Part shown: piece after piece, positions 6,395 to 11,305 of the stretch | Numbering within the stretch: the stretch's first letter is position 1 | Layout: every line of letters starts with the position of its first letter | Program-made: the position numbers and the translations under genes | The notes under the pieces: model-generated | Seen by the model: only the letters and a program-made list of their open reading frames with translations | Told to the model about the DNA's origin: nothing | Databases searched by the model: none | From: Fidelibacterota bacterium | Lineage (GTDB): Bacteria > Fidelibacterota > Marinisomatia > SCGC-AAA003-L08 > D37C17 | Length of the DNA stretch: 11,305 nucleotides | NCBI GenBank assembly: GCA_018671635.1 | Contig: JABHHG010000160.1 | Coordinates: forward strand, 1 to 11,305 | Direction: 5' to 3'

Positions 6395-9128
6395 ATATTG
6401 TGTATAATAATTTTGCTCTAAATGTAGTATTCAAATTTGTATCTGAATCAGTAATCGTTTTACGATTAAAGCCGTAATTCCAATTAAAGTGAATAATATT
6501 GTATAATTTGTGAATACCCGAAATCGAATACCCTAACTCTTTAAAATCAACGGTGCCATTCCCTTTTGTAAAAGTAAGATTAACACTAAATTTATCCGAA
6601 TAAGTCCACTTATTTCGAATCAGCTTAATACTCCAACGCTTTACATTCTGTTCTTGAAAATAATCAGGATGTAATTCAGTTGCAATACTCGTTTCATACT
6701 CACTTGCACTGAATGAGATATTCGACTCCCATAAATCAGAATGCTTGGAATATATATTAAAATTTGTATTCGTGGAATTTATTTGCGGAGAATAATAATC
6801 AGGATTTGATAAGACTTTTTTCTCAAATAATAAATCTGCTTTGTCGGAATTAAATACATTTAAGCTCAACTGTTGTTGACCAAATACTTCAAATGTATTT
6901 GTTAATGCCAAATTTATTTGCTTAGAAAGTGTCTCAAGCCGATTATCAGCTACTAAAGTATCATTTTCAGCCCCATCAAACCCTTCAATAATGACTTCAT
7001 CTATTCGTTCTTTTTCACTCATTCGATGTATAGATGTAAAACCAATATTAAATGTGGGGAGTCCGGCCCCGGGGTATAATCCCATATTTGTATCATACCG
7101 ATTTGTAAAAATAGTATTTTCATCTTTTGCGTCAATTCCATTTTCTTTTCGAATCCATTTGGTATTCAAAATCATTCTATTACCCAATAAGCGAACTCTA
7201 TCAGAAATCGTTTTTTCACGAATGTTTGTTTGTATATAAGGGTTCACTAAGGAATTAAATTCTGGGCCTACTTGCAAATATTTATATTTTATATTATGCC
7301 CTGCATAATTCATCTTAGTTTCAAAATTATAAACGACTGATGGAAGATTAAATATTTTTGAAAATGCAGAAATATCTTCAGCAGTGCTAACTGGAATTAG
7401 TGGAACTTGATTTACCCCAAATTCAAAAAAATCACTATATGATAAAAAATCATCTGAGATTTCATATAGACCCATAAATTTTCCGTCTAAATTGGTATCA
7501 CCACCCATTGTATCTAACTCAGTGATACTGGTAATAGACTCCCATATATTTTGGTTCAGGAGACTAAATGTAAAACCTGCTTTAATGGAAACTCTCTTTT
7601 TATCAAAACTAAAAAGAAAATCAGAACCCAGCATAATATTATCCTTAGGCTTATTCCAACCCCAATTATCATCCATTAAAACTAAATCATAATTACTACC
7701 AAACATACTTACTAAATTTGCCTTCAAGTCTTCATAAATAATATAATCACGATCATCAATTTGGAATAAATAATTTGCAGTGGTATCATCTATCTCTCTC
7801 CAAATTTCATCTGAAATCTGTATGGATGCTCCCGGCATATAATTATAAACGGAGAGGGTATTGTCCTTCACTTTTACCATATCAATATTAAAATATACCC
7901 GCTTTGGAATCCCCATCCCCAACTTGAGAGCCGTTACATCCCGCTTAAAGGTATAATTGTCACGACTGATTTTAATAAATCCATTTAACGTATCTTGTGG
8001 GGCTTGAAACTGTGAAATAACCATGGCACCATCAGAGATATCCCCTTGGATTTCATGTACCATCTTACCCCTTACTAAATTCAAATTAAAATATTTATAG
8101 TCAATTTCTGCACCAAATCCCCTGATTCTATTTCCGTTTAAAGAAAATTTATTGATTTGTGGAAAAAAATCTCCCAATAAAATTTTAATATTATCATTAG
8201 TAAAGTTGATTGCATATCTATTTCTTGTTTGTTGATAGGGGTTATCTAATGAAGAATTTAATCCTGACATTGAGATGCGAATCCAATCTAAATCAGCTGA
8301 ATATTTCAAATTCAAATCATTCCGATTATTATTAAGCCCATCAACATTTGTGCTTGAATGGGATGACCAAATTCTACCTCGATGTTCCACTAATTGCGAA
8401 AACCAATCTGTCTTTTCTGGGTCCACAACATTAAAATCCCAAGAAATTGGTTCGAATGATTGGCCTAAATTATTTTTCAATTCAACACGAAATCTATGCC
8501 TTCCTCTCTTTGAAAAGGGGAAGTTACAAGTAAAATGAGAAATTTCACGCTCAACAAATTCATCAATATTAATTTCATCAAAAAATACTTCAATGCTACT
8601 CATATCCACATTTTTCATGGAAAAAAAGGATACTACTGCGACTAACTCATCAGATGACACTGTTGAATTTGGAACCGGTGAAATAATGAGAGCATCAGAC
8701 TTCAATCCCAATAATTCTCCAGGGTTTTTGCCCACTTTCGGAGTATTAGAGTCATTAACCTGTGGAGAATCTACTTCAATTACCATGGGATTCTCATAAG
8801 GTGATTGAAATGGGAATGAGATTAATCCGCCATCAATAAATGTAACTACAAAAAAATAAGAGATATTTGATTCTTCAACGAAATAGCCAGGAAGGTTTGT
8901 AATGAATTGATTGCCTGCTAATTCATCCATCGATTGCTCTAAAAAGGTTTGATGGGTTTCACTTCGGTACATTAACAATGCTTTAGAAATTTCCCGATCT
9001 GGTGCATCCACATAAATTTTTAGTTCAATTGTGTTCCCTTGAATTGCATGATTAACTTTCTCATGCTCGATAGATTGCGAGAACAAAAATGAATAAATAG
9101 AAACTATAATAATTAAATAAATTTTCAA
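6393..9128 (-). CDS. Secreted protein with N-terminal beta domains and probable outer-membrane beta-barrel; function unknown
   Basis: I do not recognise the family. The 911-aa product starts with a signal peptide (MKIYLIIIVSIYSFLFSQ, cleavage likely after Q18). Residues 19-120 look like a beta-sandwich; 135-155 are a short linker; 146-236 resemble an Ig-like domain that opens ISPVPNSTV. From about 245 to the end the sequence alternates short polar/hydrophobic strands with Asn/Asp-rich turns, for example around 270-355, 505-525, 605-660, 740-760 and 785-911, and it ends on a hydrophobic strand (FRAKLLYTI), as expected of an outer-membrane beta-barrel. There are no internal membrane helices. 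The start is TTG: no in-frame ATG or GTG gives the whole signal peptide, and the next Met is near residue 53. It begins 8 bases after the FecR-domain gene. A role as outer-membrane partner of the FecR protein and the cyclase is inference from gene order. Confidence 0.72.
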   Translation of the reverse strand: MKIYLIIIVSIYSFLFSQSIEHEKVNHAIQGNTIELKIYVDAPDREISKALLMYRSETHQTFLEQSMDELAGNQFITNLPGYFVEESNISYFFVVTFIDGGLISFPFQSPYENPMVIEVDSPQVNDSNTPKVGKNPGELLGLKSDALIISPVPNSTVSSDELVAVVSFFSMKNVDMSSIEVFFDEINIDEFVEREISHFTCNFPFSKRGRHRFRVELKNNLGQSFEPISWDFNVVDPEKTDWFSQLVEHRGRIWSSHSSTNVDGLNNNRNDLNLKYSADLDWIRISMSGLNSSLDNPYQQTRNRYAINFTNDNIKILLGDFFPQINKFSLNGNRIRGFGAEIDYKYFNLNLVRGKMVHEIQGDISDGAMVISQFQAPQDTLNGFIKISRDNYTFKRDVTALKLGMGIPKRVYFNIDMVKVKDNTLSVYNYMPGASIQISDEIWREIDDTTANYLFQIDDRDYIIYEDLKANLVSMFGSNYDLVLMDDNWGWNKPKDNIMLGSDFLFSFDKKRVSIKAGFTFSLLNQNIWESITSITELDTMGGDTNLDGKFMGLYEISDDFLSYSDFFEFGVNQVPLIPVSTAEDISAFSKIFNLPSVVYNFETKMNYAGHNIKYKYLQVGPEFNSLVNPYIQTNIREKTISDRVRLLGNRMILNTKWIRKENGIDAKDENTIFTNRYDTNMGLYPGAGLPTFNIGFTSIHRMSEKERIDEVIIEGFDGAENDTLVADNRLETLSKQINLALTNTFEVFGQQQLSLNVFNSDKADLLFEKKVLSNPDYYSPQINSTNTNFNIYSKHSDLWESNISFSASEYETSIATELHPDYFQEQNVKRWSIKLIRNKWTYSDKFSVNLTFTKGNGTVDFKELGYSISGIHKLYNIIHFNWNYGFNRKTITDSDTNLNTTFRAKLLYTI

Positions 9129-9136
9129 GAAATGAT

Positions 9137-9925
9137 CTATTCAGAATACTTTATGATTAACTCTTTTTCATCACCATTCGCATTAATCAACTTAATTTTC
9201 AGTTCATGTTCAATAGGTGTGTTTTGCCCAGAATTAGAAGGCGTAGAGGTGGGTTGAGTTTGAGGAGTTGGCGTTGTAGCCGGTTGCTCTGAATTGTTTA
9301 TTTCTTCTTCAGTAGCTTCACCCGCATCTTCTTCCAATAACTCCAACGCTTGTAATTCTAATGGTTTTGTGGGGATAATAGTTAACGAACCGTCGGGTAG
9401 TGAATTTACGGTTGTATTGGGTTCTAATTGTACAATTTGGCCCGATTCTACATTTTCAACTTCAACTTTACCCGTTAGACCAATAAAGGAGTCACCATCT
9501 TCTCCTCTGCAATCAATCCAAAATCGGGTCCCCTTAATTGTGGCAACTGAAGTAGGGGTAATAACTTTAAAATTAGTTGATTCTTGTGTATTAATATCAA
9601 ACTTCATCGTTCCATGTGCAATGTTTATTTGCTTAATTATTCTACGATTTTTAATAGAACCTTGAATGTATACCTCAGATTCACGATGAACTTTTATAGT
9701 ACTTCCATCATCCAAATAAACTACTTTTGTAAAGCCATCTCCCCCCGTCAAAATTTGATCTTGATTAAACAATGACTTGCTCATTTCTAAATCTGAGTTT
9801 GAATCTTTAGATGAAAAGGGTTTGTATTTAACGTCACCTTTTTTCTTTAGAACAATGGCCACACTCTCTGTTGTAAAAATGAAATTAGTTGCGATGATAC
9901 ATATGATTATAATTCCTCTAATCAT
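9137..9925 (-). CDS. Exported FecR-domain protein
   Basis: A 262-aa protein with an N-terminal export signal or anchor (about 1-20, MIRGIIIICIIATNFIF) and a FecR domain (about 22-175). Typical features are the D/G-rich turn DQILTGGDGFTKVVYLDDGSTIKV (given here as positions 56-79), the VITPTSVATIKGTRFWI core (121-137) with the family's GTxF motif, and the closing LTGKVEVEN. A Pro/Thr-rich linker (about 214-237) leads to a small C-terminal strand segment (HELKIKLINANG). Unlike the ferric citrate regulator FecR it has no cytoplasmic anti-sigma part before the membrane segment, and no sigma factor gene adjoins it, so it is better seen as a periplasmic or envelope-anchored ligand or scaffold domain. 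FecR-domain proteins near CHASE2 cyclases are a known association. Its ATG overlaps the upstream stop by 4 bases and has a good ribosome binding site. Confidence 0.87.
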   Translation of the reverse strand: MIRGIIIICIIATNFIFTTESVAIVLKKKGDVKYKPFSSKDSNSDLEMSKSLFNQDQILTGGDGFTKVVYLDDGSTIKVHRESEVYIQGSIKNRRIIKQINIAHGTMKFDINTQESTNFKVITPTSVATIKGTRFWIDCRGEDGDSFIGLTGKVEVENVESGQIVQLEPNTTVNSLPDGSLTIIPTKPLELQALELLEEDAGEATEEEINNSEQPATTPTPQTQPTSTPSNSGQNTPIEHELKIKLINANGDEKELIIKYSE

Positions 9926-11139
9926 TCCGATTTCACCTCTAAAATATTAATCTGGCTCTGTTCAACTTTTGATAAAATTTCATATAATTGTGAAATTGGA
10001 ATTTCTTCGCCATCGAGTGCAACTAAGGCTATTTCTGAGGTAAATGAACTGAGTTCACCATTACTTCCAAAAAGGATTCGATATTGGTCTTCACCAACGA
10101 TTCCCTTTATTACTTCTAAATTAGTACTACTGTTGACAGCATTCCCTTGAAATGAATGAAGTTTAAATACAAAAATATCACTAAATAATGATTCTTCGCC
10201 CACTGTTGTTTCATAAGAACGTTTTAGCTGCCACACATAATACTTGCCTTCTCTCAAGCTCTCAGCACCTAATATTGGATATTGAAATGAAGTTGCAGTA
10301 GAGTCTAACATAAAATAATCAAAACTCTGATTGATTGGTAATAGAGAATTGGATTCCATTGCATCAGATAAATTTGAATGATAATTAGGATCAAATTCAC
10401 AAACACGAATACCAATATTACAATTGGAAGAAGTGCAATTATCACTCTCCCAATTAAATACAGGATAAGGATTGTACACCACCGTACTCAATGTATCTGA
10501 AAGAGAACCTCCTGGAGAAATGATATTAATATATTGAGGTTCATAAACATCAATCTGCCTCGAAACTTGATGGATAATGTCATCACCATTCTCATCAGAT
10601 GTAAGAATTGCATCAAAAATATATGAGCCATTGGGAATTTTTCCGGACTGCATAATTAGGTTTACAATGGTTTGAACGTCTGTATCTTCAGAATTACCAC
10701 CAAGGGTATATTCAAGCCTCTGCATTTCAGCACCAGGGATTGAGTTCGTATCAAAATTCATATCTGTATTTTTAAAACGAATTGCACTTGAAATTTTAGA
10801 TAATTTAAAAGTTGATTTTAAGAATTTTTCGAATTCATTAAACCCTAACTGGGGTGAATAAATTGATATTTTGAGATGAAGAAATAAATTTTTATCTGAA
10901 TTATAGCAATTCTCAGTATCTGAAGAATAAACTAAATAATCAAAAAGGAGCACGTTTGAAGAACCGGTATTGATATCAATTGCGCCAAGATAGAAGGCCA
11001 CAATTTCATCGTTGAAGAATTGCTCCTCAATCGTAAAAGTAGTCAAATTACAATCACCTTTTGCATATAAAAAATTAATGCATAGTAATAAATACGTACT
11101 TATAAGGAGAAATCTGTTAATAATAGGAGGAAAATACAT
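9922..11139 (-). CDS. Secreted protein of unknown function with a fibronectin-like C-terminal half
   Basis: I do not recognise the family. The 405-aa product has a signal peptide (about 1-26, hydrophobic core FLLISTYLLLCINFLYA, cleavage likely after A26). Residues 27-200 are predicted beta-rich, with strands such as IVAFYLGAIDI and LFLHLKISIY. Residues about 205-330 follow a pattern seen in FCB secreted proteins: NPYPVFNWES (223-232), a strand-loop segment, a TSFQYP strand (283-288), LREGKYYVWQLKR (295-307) and SDIFVFKL (320-327); this looks like a fibronectin type III-like domain. The C-terminal 75 residues are polar and mixed helix/strand. Paired cysteines (C235/C240/C247 region) could form disulfides after export. 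It is the first gene of the run, about 50 bases after the rRNA terminator. No Shine-Dalgarno site is visible before the ATG. Export is well supported; the role is unknown. Confidence 0.75.
   Translation of the reverse strand: MYFPPIINRFLLISTYLLLCINFLYAKGDCNLTTFTIEEQFFNDEIVAFYLGAIDINTGSSNVLLFDYLVYSSDTENCYNSDKNLFLHLKISIYSPQLGFNEFEKFLKSTFKLSKISSAIRFKNTDMNFDTNSIPGAEMQRLEYTLGGNSEDTDVQTIVNLIMQSGKIPNGSYIFDAILTSDENGDDIIHQVSRQIDVYEPQYINIISPGGSLSDTLSTVVYNPYPVFNWESDNCTSSNCNIGIRVCEFDPNYHSNLSDAMESNSLLPINQSFDYFMLDSTATSFQYPILGAESLREGKYYVWQLKRSYETTVGEESLFSDIFVFKLHSFQGNAVNSSTNLEVIKGIVGEDQYRILFGSNGELSSFTSEIALVALDGEEIPISQLYEILSKVEQSQINILEVKSE
9933..9938 (-). promoter_or_regulatory. Ribosome binding site of the FecR-domain gene
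   Basis: AGGTGA on the minus strand lies 7 bases before the ATG at 9925, inside the end of the 405-aa gene. It is the clearest Shine-Dalgarno site in the window and supports this start; most neighbours lack one. Confidence 0.65.
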
Positions 11140-11185
11140 CTTTTAAACTAGAGGGAAATTGAGTGAAATTCAAATAGTATTTTAT

Positions 11186-11219
11186 AAAAAGAAAGCCCCT
11201 AGAAAAATCTAGGGGCTTT
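11186..11219 (-). terminator. Intrinsic terminator of the rRNA operon
   Basis: A perfect 12-bp stem (AAAGCCCCTAGA, 11192-11203, with its complement at 11208-11219) and a 4-base loop. Read on the minus strand it is followed by CTTTTTAT, the U-tract side, so it ends transcription coming from the 5S gene. It lies 6 bases past the 5S 3' end. Confidence 0.93.
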
Positions 11220-11225
11220 ATGAAA

Positions 11226-11305
11226 GTTACCGGCAACGTCCTACTCTCCCACACTGGTCTCCCGTGCAGTACCATCGGCGCAATAAGGCTTAACTTCCGA
11301 GTTCG
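11226..11305 (-). rRNA. rrf: 5S ribosomal RNA (3' part; 5' end outside the window)
   Basis: The minus strand reads through the conserved 5S loop CGAACTCGGAAGTTAAGCC, the GCGCCGATGGTACTGC segment and the GGGAGAGTAGGACG block, and ends in GCCGGTAAC, the 3' strand of helix I. About 80 of an expected 115-120 bases are present. The 3' end is placed at the last helix I base and could be off by one or two. The 16S and 23S genes are presumably just outside, upstream on the same strand. Confidence 0.95.

Larger units (their letters stand above)
1..11139 (-). other. Nine-gene co-directional cluster, probable operon
   Basis: All nine coding genes run on the minus strand. Junctions in order are: ATGA overlap (405-aa gene/FecR gene), 8-base gap (FecR gene/barrel), 8-base gap (barrel/cyclase), TAATG (cyclase/porX), GTGA (porX/tsaE), ATGA (tsaE/tsaB), 2-base gap (tsaB/rimI) and TAATG (rimI/accD). 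There is no room for internal terminators or dedicated intergenic promoters. Any internal promoter would have to lie within coding sequence. The common transcript is inferred from spacing only. Confidence 0.8.

Noticed and set aside
9294..9665. Plus-strand open frame of 123 codons
   Set aside because: Antisense to the FecR-domain gene; low-complexity Ser-rich product and no support.
9137..9925. FecR-type anti-sigma regulator
   Set aside because: No cytoplasmic N-terminal anti-sigma segment precedes the export signal and no sigma factor gene adjoins it.
9922..11139. Lipoprotein
   Set aside because: The cysteine after the hydrophobic core (C30, LYAKGDC) does not fit a lipobox; ordinary signal peptidase I cleavage after A26 fits better.
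6393..11139. Type IX secretion cargo with a C-terminal sorting domain
   Set aside because: None of the three exported proteins ends in a recognisable type A or B sorting domain, despite the nearby porX.
11140..11185. TAnnTTTG Bacteroidota-type promoter
   Set aside because: The closest string, TACTATTTG on the minus strand, has the wrong spacing and no matching upstream TTTG at a suitable distance.
1..11305. Mobile elements, tRNA genes or CRISPR arrays
   Set aside because: Coding genes fill the window from 1 to 11139 without gaps, and no transposase, inverted-repeat pair, cloverleaf or repeat-spacer pattern is visible; the only tandem repeats are coding.

Overview
The window looks like a chromosomal segment from a low-GC bacterium of the FCB superphylum. 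My best guess is Candidatus Marinimicrobia (SAR406), a relative of Bacteroidota. Reasons: a PorX-type response regulator, known from type IX secretion (T9SS) regulation in Bacteroidota and relatives; a secreted protein whose signal peptide ends in FLFSQ; acidic DxNxDGxW repeats of the kind common in FCB envelope proteins; weak or absent Shine-Dalgarno sites before several genes; and AT-rich codon use. The phylum is inferred from style and gene content, not from a marker phylogeny.

Everything lies on the minus strand, so transcription runs from high to low coordinates. At the right edge is the 3' part of a 5S rRNA (11226-11305), followed by a perfect-stem intrinsic terminator (11186-11219) that closes an rRNA operon. 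After about 50 bases begins a run of nine genes filling positions 11139 to 1 with no real intergenic space: every junction is an overlap or a gap of 8-11 bases or less. In order of transcription they are: a secreted 405-aa protein of unknown function, a periplasmic FecR-domain protein, a secreted 911-aa probable outer-membrane beta-barrel protein, a CHASE2 class III adenylate cyclase, PorX (receiver plus PglZ/alkaline-phosphatase-like domain), TsaE, TsaB, a RimI-like acetyltransferase, and the 5' part of accD.

The first five genes read as an envelope-to-cytoplasm signalling module. Three exported proteins (one probably in the outer membrane, one with a FecR fold) are followed by an inner-membrane cyclase with a large periplasmic sensor, then by a regulator whose effector domain belongs to a metal-dependent phosphoesterase superfamily. 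The last four genes are housekeeping: t6A tRNA modification (tsaE, tsaB), protein N-terminal acetylation (rimI) and fatty acid synthesis (accD).

The most unusual element is inside the cyclase. Its periplasmic CHASE2 domain is split by about 180 residues of acidic, EF-hand-loop-like repeats with a cysteine cluster, suggesting a calcium- or redox-responsive sensor insert. The direct coupling of this cyclase to PorX is the second point of interest.
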